The notes below the pieces were generated by a model, which was not told the DNA's origin, ran no database searches, and worked only from the letters and a program-made list of their open reading frames with translations. This document shows positions 52,140 through 60,858 of a DNA stretch of 64,000 bases, in pieces. Source of the DNA: Neobacillus paridis. GTDB taxonomy: Bacteria > Bacillota > Bacilli > Bacillales > Cytobacillaceae. Every line of letters begins with the position of its first letter. The first letter of the stretch is position 1. The stretch is from contig NZ_JAESWB010000168.1 of NCBI RefSeq assembly GCF_016765675.1, positions 713,392-777,391 of the forward strand. Reading direction: 5' to 3'. Made by a program: the position numbers and the translations under genes.

Positions 52140-52790
52140 TTATTCAGCCAAGTGTTGAATTTTCATGTTATACATTTTTTTATCAGCCATTGATAATAAT
52201 TTATCAATGGTTTTTCCTTCAGTCGGATAAATCGCAGCACCGATGGAAATGCTGACTTCTACCTCGGATAAAGAAATCGTTTTAAGATTGGCGTGAATTC
52301 TGTTGATGATTTCATCAATCCCTTCGTAGTTTTTCAAATTAGGGCAAATCAGGATAAACTCATCCCCGCCCCAGCGGGCCACAATATCGGATTTTCGCAA
52401 GCAATTTACTAAAAGATTGGCAAGGAGCTTTAACAATTCATCTCCCTTTTGATGGCCAAAATTATCGTTAATTTGTTTAAAATTATCGACATCGATGAGA
52501 AAAAACCCCACTGTCTGCCTATTCCGTTCCGCAAGCGAGGTTATTCTTAAGAAAAACGGCTCAATAATTCTTCGATTGTACACTCCGGTCAAAGGATCCT
52601 TTTCCGAATAGTATTTGGCTTTATCATATTGTTTGCCAAAATACCAGGCAGTCAGGAGCATAATGGGTAAACCAAAAATCTCCATCTTGCTCAAAAAACC
52701 ATCCCGCAAATAGTAAAAATACATATAAATTGAATTAATACATAAAACAAGAGTGAAGGTGACAAACCTGCCTGTTCTCTTCATATTCAT
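52140..52790 (-). CDS. membrane-bound diguanylate cyclase
   Basis: 216 residues. Two short membrane segments (about 10-28 and 35-52) precede a GGDEF domain: DPLTGVYNRR at ~65-73, LIDVDNFKQINDNFGHQKGD, and an intact GGDEF (141-145). The inhibitory I-site RxxD (RKSD, 132-135) sits five residues before it, so product feedback is expected. It makes c-di-GMP from GTP. No sensor domain beyond the membrane part. Monocistronic. Confidence 0.9.
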   Translation of the reverse strand: MNMKRTGRFVTFTLVLCINSIYMYFYYLRDGFLSKMEIFGLPIMLLTAWYFGKQYDKAKYYSEKDPLTGVYNRRIIEPFFLRITSLAERNRQTVGFFLIDVDNFKQINDNFGHQKGDELLKLLANLLVNCLRKSDIVARWGGDEFILICPNLKNYEGIDEIINRIHANLKTISLSEVEVSISIGAAIYPTEGKTIDKLLSMADKKMYNMKIQHLAE

Positions 52791-53027
52791 TCCTCCGACT
52801 GGAAGCTAATAATCAATCTAAAAATACTGATTATCATTATTCTACTATAGGATTTGTGAACTGACGAATTCCAATAAAAACGTCAAAAAGTTGACAAAAT
52901 TGCCTTATTATTTAATATTCCATTTTTTAGAAAAATGGAAACCAAAATCATTCATTTGTTGCCGATTGATGGGAAATAATATAGTGTATAACTCTACTAT
53001 TATTTTACCAAAAAGGTGAGAAAAGTG

Positions 53028-53324
53028 ATGAAAATAAGCATTAGTGAGGCAGCAGTAAAATGGTTCAAGGAGGAAGTTGGCTTAGACGATGGGGGAAAAA
53101 TTAAGTTTTACTCCCAAATTTATGGGACAAGCCCGGTGCAGAAAAACTATGCACTTGCTTTTACGGTTGATAATGAGCCGATCGATATGGCAGTCAAAAC
53201 AGAAATCGATGGAGTTACCTTTTACATAGAAAGTTCTGATTTATGGTTCTTCAATGGTCATGATTTACATGTCGATTATAATGAAAAAAAAGAGGAATTG
53301 GAGTATAGCTATACAAAATCCTAA
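53028..53324 (+). CDS. HesB/YneR-like protein
   Basis: 98 residues from ATG 53028 (AAAGGTGAG upstream). It has the HesB/IscA-like fold of YneR: ISEAAVKWFKEEVGLDDGGK, then KNYALAFTV and a C-terminal FNGHDLHVDYN. The three cysteines that hold Fe-S in IscA are missing, as is normal for YneR proteins, so Fe-S transfer is not expected. Function unknown. Confidence 0.8.
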   Translation: MKISISEAAVKWFKEEVGLDDGGKIKFYSQIYGTSPVQKNYALAFTVDNEPIDMAVKTEIDGVTFYIESSDLWFFNGHDLHVDYNEKKEELEYSYTKS

Positions 53325-53438
53325 AAAGTATTGCCGTCAATTATTTTTGTCATCTTTATGAAGGCATTTGGGCCTTGTTACAGTTTAAGGAAGGAGCTTG
53401 GGCGAACCCGATATGGAAATAGCTAAAGGGGGGATTTG

Positions 53439-53831
53439 TTAATGAATTCTTTTAGCACCCATCCAAACTTTTCTCCAATAGGGTGATAATGGCGAGATTG
53501 TTACTTTCCTTCCTTTAGGATAGGTGTGAAGCATTTTCCCGTTCCCGAGGTATAGGGCAACATGTCCAATTCGGGCTATTCCACGCTTATGTTTTCGGCT
53601 TTTTGTCGTAAAAAACAACAAATCCCCCTTTTTAATTTTTTGAAACGGAATTGGTTTGCCTATAAGAAATTGCTGCCGGGAATTCCTTGGAAGGATTCGG
53701 CCATTGACTCTGAAGATATATTGGATAAACGAGCTGCAATCAAAGGAATCGGTTTGAAATGGAGAGGCATTAAAAACATAGGGCTTTCCCAGCTGTTGTA
53801 ACCCGGTTTGGATCACATGATGTGCTAACAT
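53439..53831 (-). CDS. NlpC/P60-family cysteine peptidase, single domain
   Basis: 130 residues from ATG 53831, preceded by GTGAGGAG; a longer frame to 53897 has no site. Catalytic pattern of C40 peptidases: DSFDCSSFIQYIF (Cys), GHVALYLGNGKMLHT (first His) and a polar third residue. No signal peptide or cell-wall-binding repeats, so it is unlike the large secreted endopeptidases and may act inside (for example on recycled muropeptides) or in the spore. Confidence 0.8.
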   Translation of the reverse strand: MLAHHVIQTGLQQLGKPYVFNASPFQTDSFDCSSFIQYIFRVNGRILPRNSRQQFLIGKPIPFQKIKKGDLLFFTTKSRKHKRGIARIGHVALYLGNGKMLHTYPKGRKVTISPLSPYWRKVWMGAKRIH

Positions 53832-53941
53832 TTTTCTCCTCACCATACATTCATAATATTCTAGCATATGAACTCTATGTGTGAAATGCTTGTACAAACT
53901 TTACCGGAGAGCGTACAATTTTTAGAGAGAATCACAGACAC

Positions 53942-53956
53942 TGGTGCCTGGCACCA
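53942..53956. repeat. short dyad TGGTGCC-T-GGCACCA
   Basis: A perfect 7-base-arm dyad next to the peptidase start. GGTGCCTGRCACC-type dyads recur through Bacillus genomes as dispersed short repeats; here it lies 21 bases before the start of the iminopeptidase and could also serve as an operator. Confidence 0.4.
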
Positions 53957-53977
53957 AAGGTGAAAGGAGAAATTTTA

Positions 53978-54853
53978 ATGTATGATGAGGGTTTTGTAGA
54001 GGTAACCGGTGGAAGAGTTTGGTACCAGCGGTTTGATGAAGGAGCGGGCGGAACCCCGTTGATTGTTTTACACGGTGGCCCGGGATCCTCGTGCTATTCG
54101 TTGCAGGTGTTAAAGGCGTTGGCAAAGGATCGGCCGGTCATTTTATATGATCAACTTGGCTGCGGGCGCTCAGACCGGCCAACGGATCCATCACTTTGGC
54201 GAGTTGAACGATTTGTGGAGGAACTTGGTCAGATTCGAGAAGCACTACACCTTGATGAAGTACATATTCTTGGTCATTCCTGGGGGACCACTCTGGCCGC
54301 AGCCTATTGCTTAACGGAACCAAAGCCGCACGGCGTGAAGAGCGTGATTTTTTCCAGCCCGTGCTTAAGCGCACCGATGTGGGAACAGGATCAAAGACGA
54401 AATTTGAAAAAGCTGCCGTTAGACGTCCAGGAAACGATCGAACGCTGTGAAAAAAAAGGGACCACGGATTCGCCTGAATTTGCCGCAGCAATCGAGGTGT
54501 TTGATAAACATTTTGTGAACCGATTGGAGTGTAATCCGGAATGGATCGAACAAAGACCGAAACACTACCGTAATCCGGAGGTATACAACATCATGTGGGG
54601 ACCTTCGGAATTTACTGTAAAGGGGAACTTGAAAAGCTTCGATTGTACCGCACAGTTAAAGGAAATATCCTGTCCAACACTGTTTACTTGCGGACGCTAT
54701 GATGAGGCGACTCCGGAAACAACCGAGTACTACAGCAGCTTGACCCCAAATGCAAAATTCCATGTGTATGAAAACAGCGCCCATATGGCCTATATTGAAG
54801 AGGAAAAAGAATACTTACAAGTAGTTGGCGACTTCTTAACATCCATTCAATAA
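53978..54853 (+). CDS. prolyl iminopeptidase-type alpha/beta hydrolase
   Basis: 291 residues from ATG 53978 (GAAAGGAGAAA upstream). Peptidase S33 marks: [11 protein letters not shown] (oxyanion hole), [12 protein letters not shown], nucleophile [12 protein letters not shown], acid in [10 protein letters not shown] and His in [10 protein letters not shown]. It releases N-terminal proline from peptides in the cytoplasm. The length and HGGPG motif fit the short bacterial PIP group. Monocistronic, with a hairpin after it. Confidence 0.88.
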   Translation: MYDEGFVEVTGGRVWYQRFDEGAGGTPLIVLHGGPGSSCYSLQVLKALAKDRPVILYDQLGCGRSDRPTDPSLWRVERFVEELGQIREALHLDEVHILGHSWGTTLAAAYCLTEPKPHGVKSVIFSSPCLSAPMWEQDQRRNLKKLPLDVQETIERCEKKGTTDSPEFAAAIEVFDKHFVNRLECNPEWIEQRPKHYRNPEVYNIMWGPSEFTVKGNLKSFDCTAQLKEISCPTLFTCGRYDEATPETTEYYSSLTPNAKFHVYENSAHMAYIEEEKEYLQVVGDFLTSIQ

Positions 54854-54866
54854 TTTTTTGCACAGA

Positions 54867-54910
54867 GGCTGTCCTGTTGGCTTTGACCTGGTCTTTCTTT
54901 ATGGACAGCC
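54867..54910 (+). terminator. hairpin after the iminopeptidase gene
   Basis: Perfect 8-base arms GGCTGTCC/GGACAGCC (54867-54874, 54903-54910) with a long loop, then TTTATCCTTTTT. Confidence 0.6.
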
Positions 54911-54947
54911 TTTATCCTTTTTATGAAAAAATAACGCCATAAAGGCG

Positions 54948-55091
54948 TTAGGAGAATTGGTTATCGTCTTGCTGATCATTTTGTTGAATCATTTCTTTCA
55001 CATCTTGAGAAATTTTATCAAAGGTTTGATTGACTCGATTCATGATGTCTTCGTTATTGACACCGCTTTGTTGGTTTGGTTCCCTTTCCAT
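54948..55091 (-). CDS. 47-residue Gln/Asn-rich protein
   Basis: A minus-strand gene with GGAGGTGAAATAT before the ATG. A polar product rich in Gln, Asn and Asp, with one predicted helix (NEDIMNRVNQTFDKISQDVK). It resembles small hydrophilic spore proteins in composition but is not assigned. The ribosome site supports it. Confidence 0.6.
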   Translation of the reverse strand: MEREPNQQSGVNNEDIMNRVNQTFDKISQDVKEMIQQNDQQDDNQFS

Positions 55092-55261
55092 ATATTTCAC
55101 CTCCGCTTGTCCTTAGCGTTTGTTTAGTTTGAATCTTTTATTACCCAAAAGCGGATAAAATGTTTTAGCTGTTAGGAAATTCTTTGCTATAATAGGAAAG
55201 ATAGTTTGATGGCTTCTAAAAAAAGGAACCTCACATCAAGATCTATACGTAGGAGGAATTT

Positions 55262-56581
55262 ATGGGGAAGAATAGATATGTATTTTGGGGGTTAGTGATT
55301 ACCACACTGATTTCTGCACTTGACGCCAATATCATGCAAACGGCAAGCCCGACGATTGTCAAGCAGCTTGGGGGAATGGAACTGTTTGCTTGGATCTTTG
55401 TCGTTTATATGTTAGCTAGCACGGTGACGGTTCCGTTGTACGGAAAATTGGCCGATCGATATGGCCGAAAAAAGCTGCTAATGATTGCTGTCGGTATTTT
55501 TACGATTGGTTCGATTCTTTGCGGGATTGCTAATTCGATGGTTACATTGGTGATTTATCGTGGAATCCAGGGGCTTGGTGCTGGCGGGATGATCCCTCTG
55601 TCGATGATTATTGTTGGGGATTTATTTACAATTGAAAAACGCGGCCGAATTCAGGCAGTCTTCAGCTCCATTTGGGCCTTATCATCGATTGTTGGACCGG
55701 TTTTAGGTTCTTTTTTTGTTAAAACATTAACCTGGAGATGGATCTTTTTTATCAATATTCCTATCGGGATTCTTACTGTACTTTGTTTAATTCCTTATAA
55801 GGAACAGGTTGATTTTAAAAAGAGTTACATTGATTATAAAGGATTTTTCTTATTTGGTATCGCCATTACGCTGCTGCTGTTGGCAACCAATGTAAGTCAT
55901 CCGCTTTGGTATGTGATCGCCGGAATCGTTGTGTTCCTTATTTTTGTCATGGTTGAAAGGAAGGAAACATACCCATTTCTGCCTGTTGCTCTGTTTAAAA
56001 ATAAGGGGATTTTTCGGACGAATCTTTTTATGTTAGTGTATTGCCTTTCTTTTTATGGTACATCGAACTTTATTCCCTTATTCCTGCAAGAAGGCAACCA
56101 TATGAGTATCTATAAGAGCGGATTGATTTTGTTAAGTATTGCGGTTGGCTGGATGTTTGGCAGTACACCTGCGGGGAACTGGATCATCCGTTTTGGCTAC
56201 AAGAATTTATTTATTTTAGGCAGCTTCGTTACCGCACTTTCGGGTCTGCTTCTCTATCTTTTTGTAGAGAATATTTCTTATGCTGCCTTGTTTCTCGTTC
56301 TGACCGTGCAAGGCTTTGCCTTTGGTTTATTGTTTGCGGTTGCGACGATCGCCTCGCAAGAGTTTGCCGAGGCTGAAATTAAGGGAATCTCGACTTCGTT
56401 GCAAATGTTTTTAAGAAATATTGGCGCTTCCATTGGGGTTACGATCATGGGTGTGTTGATCAACCATGCAGCCAACATCGTGGTCGGGATGCAAAACGTA
56501 TTCCTGTTTGCTTTAATTTTTAGTTTTGTAGCGATCTTCTTAAGCTTTCTCATTCCAGCCAAAACAACAGCCGTGAGCTAA
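55262..56581 (+). CDS. MFS multidrug exporter, DHA2/EmrB-like
   Basis: 439 residues, AGGAGG before the ATG. Antiporter motif A is GKLADRYGRKK and motif C-type is SSIVGPVLGSFFVK; ALDANIMQTASPTIVKQL in helix 1 is the DHA2 signature. About 12 helices can be counted, fewer than the usual 14 of DHA2. It should export drugs using protons. Monocistronic with a terminator at 56640. Confidence 0.88.
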   Translation: MGKNRYVFWGLVITTLISALDANIMQTASPTIVKQLGGMELFAWIFVVYMLASTVTVPLYGKLADRYGRKKLLMIAVGIFTIGSILCGIANSMVTLVIYRGIQGLGAGGMIPLSMIIVGDLFTIEKRGRIQAVFSSIWALSSIVGPVLGSFFVKTLTWRWIFFINIPIGILTVLCLIPYKEQVDFKKSYIDYKGFFLFGIAITLLLLATNVSHPLWYVIAGIVVFLIFVMVERKETYPFLPVALFKNKGIFRTNLFMLVYCLSFYGTSNFIPLFLQEGNHMSIYKSGLILLSIAVGWMFGSTPAGNWIIRFGYKNLFILGSFVTALSGLLLYLFVENISYAALFLVLTVQGFAFGLLFAVATIASQEFAEAEIKGISTSLQMFLRNIGASIGVTIMGVLINHAANIVVGMQNVFLFALIFSFVAIFLSFLIPAKTTAVS

Positions 56582-56639
56582 TCATCACAGCTGTTATATT
56601 TACAATTGATCATAACATTATTATGTGAACAAAAAAATG

Positions 56640-56681
56640 TCAGGCAACATGTGAAACTTCACATAGTGCCTGACATTTTTT
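56640..56681 (+). terminator. terminator of the MFS gene
   Basis: Nested arms GTCAGGCA/TGCCTGAC (56640-56647, 56667-56674) with an inner TGTGAA/TTCACA pair and six Ts. Confidence 0.85.
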
Positions 56682-56870
56682 GTTAGGAGCCGGGATTTTT
56701 TGCATTTAATATTCTTTAGATTTATAAAAGCTCGTGACTACTCCATATCCTAAAATTACCCCAAAAATGGGGTAAGGCTTGGTCATTAATATTAATGTAG
56801 CAAAAAATGTTGGAAGTCCCGCATGGTTTTTTTGGGTAAATTTATATTTAGAAACTGGGCATGAGTGGCA

Positions 56871-57002
56871 GGACAGGAGAAACCACCTTTTGAATATGCC
56901 GAGTCGGTAGGTTATTTAATTTTGCCGAAAAAGGGAGTTTGGAAATTGGATTGCTATGTCCAGGAGCATTTTTATGGTTCGATTGTGATTGACGTAGAGT
57001 GA
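56871..57002 (+). pseudogene. C-terminal remnant of a lipoprotein-like gene
   Basis: The frame reads FEYAESVGYLILPKKGVWKL and YVQEHFYGSIVIDVE, then stops. It parallels the end of the lipoprotein at 43001 (IPKPGEWAILLYTDKKLFDI). The 5' part is gone. The flanks (56682-56870) contain nothing else recognisable. Confidence 0.5.
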
Positions 57003-57069
57003 TTAAAAAGGGCGGGCATTCATCAATTTCCATTCATATACTATTTCAAACATTCTCCGAGGTGAGTGG

Positions 57070-57546
57070 ATGGATATTAAGATTGCCAGAACGAAAATGA
57101 AGGAAGCCGCACCGTTGTTAAAAATCCAAAAGCAGGCATTTCAAGCGGATTTGAAAAAGTATAGGGATTATGATTCAAGCCCTGCCGCAGAATCTTTAGA
57201 TTTTTTCATCTATCGAATGGGCCATTCCCTTCATTACACTGTTTACCTAGATGGGAAAATGGCTGGAGGAATATGTCTGGTGAAGATATCGGATGACCAT
57301 TTTCGTCTGTTTCGTGTCTTTCTCAGCCCTGAGTTTCAAAACAAGGGCCTGGGCACAAGAATCCTGAAAATGCTGGAAAAACAGTATCCAGAAGTGACTA
57401 AATGGAGCTTGGATACACCGAAGGATCATGCACGCAACCGCCGCTTCTACGAAAAGTTTGGCTATCAACAAACTGGAGAGTTTAAAGTTAATAATCGTTT
57501 GACTTTAATTGAATATGAGAAAAATATAAGGCGAAAACCACCATGA
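57070..57546 (+). CDS. GNAT-family N-acetyltransferase
   Basis: 158 residues, GAGGTGAG before the ATG. A single GNAT domain with FLSPEFQNKGLGTRIL as acetyl-CoA loop and ARNRRFYEKFGYQQTGEF at the end. The acceptor is unknown. The terminator overlaps its last codons. Confidence 0.85.
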   Translation: MDIKIARTKMKEAAPLLKIQKQAFQADLKKYRDYDSSPAAESLDFFIYRMGHSLHYTVYLDGKMAGGICLVKISDDHFRLFRVFLSPEFQNKGLGTRILKMLEKQYPEVTKWSLDTPKDHARNRRFYEKFGYQQTGEFKVNNRLTLIEYEKNIRRKPP

Positions 57547-57562
57547 CGGTGGTTTTTTTGGC
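57534..57562. terminator. terminator overlapping the end of the GNAT gene
   Basis: Perfect 9-base arms (57534-57542, 57548-57556) and a T run; the stop codon lies in the loop. Confidence 0.85.
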
Positions 57563-57608
57563 TGCTTGGATTCGTTACCAGATAGATACATGGATCATTT
57601 AATGAGCT

Positions 57609-57917
57609 TTAACAACATGGGTGCATCATTGGGAAACAACAGGGGTTCTGCATTGGATAACAGCAGGGATTGTGCATTGGCGGGCAACAACATGGATCAT
57701 ACATTGGGTAACAACAAGGGTCATACATTGGATAACAAGGCTGCGGGGCTGCAGTAGGCATAGGCATGGGCATCACGTTTGAAGGCATCACATTAGACGG
57801 CATCACGTTGTCCGGTATCAAATTTGCTGGCATCATTGGTTGGTTTGGCATCACATTGGCTCCCATATACGGCTGATTTAACAGGGCATTGGCACTTGGG
57901 TACAGATTATTTTCCAT
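57609..57917 (-). CDS. Cys/Pro/Met-rich repeat protein, probable spore coat protein
   Basis: 102 residues from ATG 57917 (GAGGAGAG at good spacing). The first ~50 residues carry a short repeat around NVMPSNVMP; the last ~45 are tandem YPMYDPCC / CCPPMHNPCC / YPMQNPCC units ending in CC. Cysteine pairs at regular spacing with Tyr, Pro and His recall Bacillus coat and crust proteins (CotD-like) that are cross-linked. No signal peptide. No named family fits exactly. The repeats make it prone to length change. Confidence 0.65.
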   Translation of the reverse strand: MENNLYPSANALLNQPYMGANVMPNQPMMPANLIPDNVMPSNVMPSNVMPMPMPTAAPQPCYPMYDPCCYPMYDPCCCPPMHNPCCYPMQNPCCFPMMHPCC

Positions 57918-58195
57918 GTTCATCTCTCCTCATGATTCAAATACAAGATAGTGTATGTGTCCATGGGGATTTGTGTATAGACGTTCCCCTAGATAAAAGA
58001 CTTTAAAAACAAATATTGAAACATAAAAAAACAGCTATCCTGTCAGACTGCTCATTTTCCTAAATTCTTATGTGTCCCGACCTTTTTTAAAGTGAAAATG
58101 AAAGCGCTTCACATATTTTTTAAATATAGTAAATGTTCAAAAAATATTGACAGAGATTTTTTTCAGTGGTACCCTAATTAAAAATTAATCATCAA

Positions 58196-58460
58196 TCGAT
58201 GATGAGAAGAGTAGGATAGGTTTTGGTCAAAAGAGAGTCGACGGTTGGTGCGAGTCGATGGCGGGACTATCTGAAGATCATCTCTGAGATGCCCAGCTGA
58301 ACATAATCAGTAAGCTGCGCCGGGTGAGTCCGCCGTTAATGGAACTCGTACTGAATAAATGTACGACGATCGAGAGCCGCACGGGTCAAAAGACTTATTG
58401 CGGAAGTAGGGTGGTAACGCGAGCTAACTCGTCCCTATACAAAGGGGACGGGTTTTTTGT
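58196..58460 (+). promoter_or_regulatory. isoleucine T-box leader of ilvA
   Basis: Stem I carries the AG-bulge/distal-loop pattern (AGAGAGTCGACGGTTGGTGC) and the specifier side GAAG-ATC-A-TCTCTGAG, so the specifier codon is ATC (58277-58279), isoleucine. The T-box sequence AGGGTGGTAACGCGAG is at 58408-58423 and the terminator arms at 58428-58436 and 58443-58452 with Ts to 58458. Uncharged tRNA-Ile would prevent termination and raise ilvA expression. Confidence 0.93.
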
Positions 58461-58501
58461 TGTTCTAAAAGACAGTGTAAAATAAAGGAGGTACCCTGAC
58501 G

Positions 58502-59767
58502 ATGAGTCAAAAGGTGGATAACAAAACGTTTAATGTGGAGGATATCATCATTGCCAGCCACACGATAAAGGATGTGATTACGCCAACACCGCTGCAATAC
58601 AATCACTTATTATCAGAACGTTACAACTGTCATGTTTATTTAAAACGAGAGGATCTGCAAAGTGTCCGCTCCTTTAAAATTCGCGGTGCCTATAACCGGA
58701 TAAAAAAATTAAGTGTGGAAGAAATGAAGCACGGGATTATTTGTGCCAGCGCCGGAAATCATGCCCAAGGGGTGGCCTATTCCTGCCATTTATTAAAGAT
58801 TCATGGAAAAATCTTTATGCCGAACACAACCCCAAAACAAAAGGTCAACCAAGTGAAATTTTGGGGCAGGGAGGATGTCGAAATTGTCCTGGTCGGCGAC
58901 ACGTTTGATGATGCGTACGAAAAAGCCATGGAATGCAGTATGGCTGAAAAGCGAACGTTTATCCATCCCTTCGATGATTATGAGGTGATTGCCGGTCAAG
59001 GAACGGTCGGGGTGGAATTGCTCAATGATTGTCCGGAAAAAATCGATTATTTGTTTGCGGCGATTGGCGGCGGCGGCCTGATGGCGGGAACCGGAACGTA
59101 TTTACGGCATTTCTCACCGGAAACGAAGTTAATCGGCGTTGAGCCAGAAGGGGCTCCCGGGATGAAGACATCGATGTTAAAAGGCGAGGTCACTTGTCTC
59201 GAAAAAATTGACCCATTTGTCGATGGTGCCGCAGTCAAAACGGTGGGAACCAAGACATTTGAAATTTGTAAACAGATTGTTGACGATATTATTGTGGTCC
59301 CGGAAGGAAAAGTTTGCACCACACTGTTATCCCTTTACAATGAAAATGCGATTGTCGTTGAGCCGACCGGGGCCCTGTCGATTGCCGCTCTCGATACATA
59401 CGCCGAGGAAATAAAGGGCAAAACGGTCGTTTGTATCGTCAGCGGCGGAAATAATGACATCGGCCGGATGCAAGAAATTAAAGAGCGCTCGATGATTTAT
59501 GAAGGGCTGCAGCATTATTTTATCGTCCAATTTCCACAGCGGCCCGGGGCATTGCGGGAATTTTTAATGGACGTTCTTGGTCCAAATGATGATATCAGCC
59601 ATTTTGAATACACGAAAAAGAATAATCGGGAAACCGGCCCGGCCTTGGTTGGGGTTGAATTGAAAGATAAAGCTGATTACGGCCCGTTAGTAGACCGGAT
59701 CAAAGCAAAAGGGTTTTTATATCGGGAAGTCAATAAGGACAGCACCTTGTTTCAAATGCTTGTATAA
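58502..59767 (+). CDS. ilvA: threonine dehydratase (biosynthetic)
   Basis: 421 residues, AAGGAGGTA before the ATG. PLP Lys59 in SVRSFKIRGAYN, the Gly-rich phosphate loop GGGGLMAG (about 188-195) and the ASAGNHAQGVAY block identify the enzyme. The C-terminal ~80 residues form one ACT-like regulatory domain (YFIVQFPQRPGALREFL) that binds isoleucine for feedback inhibition. It converts threonine to 2-oxobutanoate at the start of isoleucine synthesis. Transcription is controlled by the T-box in front. It stands outside an ilv-leu operon. Confidence 0.95.
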   Translation: MSQKVDNKTFNVEDIIIASHTIKDVITPTPLQYNHLLSERYNCHVYLKREDLQSVRSFKIRGAYNRIKKLSVEEMKHGIICASAGNHAQGVAYSCHLLKIHGKIFMPNTTPKQKVNQVKFWGREDVEIVLVGDTFDDAYEKAMECSMAEKRTFIHPFDDYEVIAGQGTVGVELLNDCPEKIDYLFAAIGGGGLMAGTGTYLRHFSPETKLIGVEPEGAPGMKTSMLKGEVTCLEKIDPFVDGAAVKTVGTKTFEICKQIVDDIIVVPEGKVCTTLLSLYNENAIVVEPTGALSIAALDTYAEEIKGKTVVCIVSGGNNDIGRMQEIKERSMIYEGLQHYFIVQFPQRPGALREFLMDVLGPNDDISHFEYTKKNNRETGPALVGVELKDKADYGPLVDRIKAKGFLYREVNKDSTLFQMLV

Positions 59768-59774
59768 CCTTGAA

Positions 59775-59925
59775 AGGCGGAAGCGCCTTCGAAACAAGCA
59801 CAGCTTGTTCCTGCGAAGCTTATTCTCTCAGTAGCTTTCTTTAGTGATCAGCCCCAACAAGCAAATGTTCTTCTCTCCAAAAAGTCCGCTTTTGACTTTT
59901 TTGCGGTGGCAGGTGAGGTTTTGGT
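59775..59925. repeat. degenerate dispersed Bacillus intergenic repeat
   Basis: GGCGGAAGCGCCTT at the start, AGCCCCAACAAGCAAATGTT in the middle and a stem AAAAAGTCCGCTTTT/GACTTTTTTGCGG resemble a family of dispersed repeats seen between genes in many Bacillaceae. This copy is altered by an extra AAGCACAGCTTGTT palindrome. Recognised from memory of the pattern only. Confidence 0.45.
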
Positions 59926-60047
59926 TTGAAAAATTCCCTGTAGGAATTAGCTTGTCATAAGGTGTGTTAAGTCGAACGAATGTTCATTTTTTCGATAGGG
60001 ACTTAACAAATGGTTGTTTTCATGTATAATATTAAATGGTCTCATCC

Positions 60048-60072
60048 CACCGAATCGAGGGTGGGTTTTTTG
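60048..60072 (+). terminator. terminator or attenuator before the YebC-family gene
   Basis: CCCACC/GGTGGG arms with a short loop and six Ts, 30 bases before the start codon; it may act as a leader attenuator or end readthrough from ilvA. Confidence 0.65.
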
Positions 60073-60103
60073 TAGCGATTCAATTTAGAAAGCGAGTGTT
60101 AAT

Positions 60104-60823
60104 ATGGGACGTAAATGGAATAATATTAAGGATAAAAAGGCGGCAAAGGACGCAAACACGAGTCGAATTTATGCCAAATTTGGCCGCGAAATTTATGTGG
60201 CCGCGAGACGCGGTGTGCCGGATCCGGACGCCAATCAAGGGTTGAAATTTGTTCTTGAGCGGGCAAAGACCTATAATGTTCCGCGTCATATTATTGACCG
60301 GGCCATTGACAAAGCTAAAGGCGGTTCCGATGAAAGCTATGATGAGCTTCGTTATGAAGGTTTTGGTCCCAATGGTTCGATGATTATTGTCGATGCTTTA
60401 ACCAATAACGTTAATCGGACGGCTTCAGAAGTACGCGCTGCCTTTGGTAAGAATGGTGGCAATATGGGAGTCAGCGGTTCTGTTTCTTATATGTTTGACG
60501 AAACAGCGGTTATCGGTGTCGAAGGGAAGAACGAGGAAGAAGTACTTGAGCTCTTGATGGAAGCGGATGTTGACGTGCGCGATATCATCGCCGAAGATGA
60601 TCAGGTCATCGTTTATGCTGAGCCTGATCAATTTCATGCCGTTCAAGAAGCATTCAAAAATGCCGGAATCACAGAATTTACCGTCGCTGAACTGTCGATG
60701 ATTCCACAAAATGAAGTCACGCTCCCAGAGGATGTTGTTCCTAAATTTGAAAAACTGATTGATGTTTTGGAAGACTTGGAAGATGTGCAACATGTCTACC
60801 ATAACGTGGATTTAGGTGAATAA
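60104..60823 (+). CDS. YebC/PmpR-family protein (YeeI-like)
   Basis: 239 residues, matching YeeI of Bacillus subtilis in size. Signature blocks are [39 protein letters not shown] and [20 protein letters not shown]. The family includes transcription regulators and the mitochondrial translation factor TACO1; recent work links YebC-type proteins to helping ribosomes through proline-rich stretches. Two YebC versions exist in Bacillus and this is the YeeI type by its start. Terminator follows at 60831. Confidence 0.9.
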   Translation: MGRKWNNIKDKKAAKDANTSRIYAKFGREIYVAARRGVPDPDANQGLKFVLERAKTYNVPRHIIDRAIDKAKGGSDESYDELRYEGFGPNGSMIIVDALTNNVNRTASEVRAAFGKNGGNMGVSGSVSYMFDETAVIGVEGKNEEEVLELLMEADVDVRDIIAEDDQVIVYAEPDQFHAVQEAFKNAGITEFTVAELSMIPQNEVTLPEDVVPKFEKLIDVLEDLEDVQHVYHNVDLGE

Positions 60824-60830
60824 AGATTTA

Positions 60831-60858
60831 AGGGTGCCCATTTGGACACCCTATTTTT
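60831..60858. terminator. bidirectional terminator
   Basis: Near-perfect arms (GGGTGCCC and GGACACCC) with a short loop and seven Ts, shared with the convergent transporter gene whose stop is at 60851. Confidence 0.8.

Noticed and set aside
57566..57757. Plus-strand frame with Asn/Gly repeats opposite the coat-like gene
   Set aside because: It is the mirror of the repeats in the real minus-strand gene, which has a ribosome site and meaningful Cys/Pro units.
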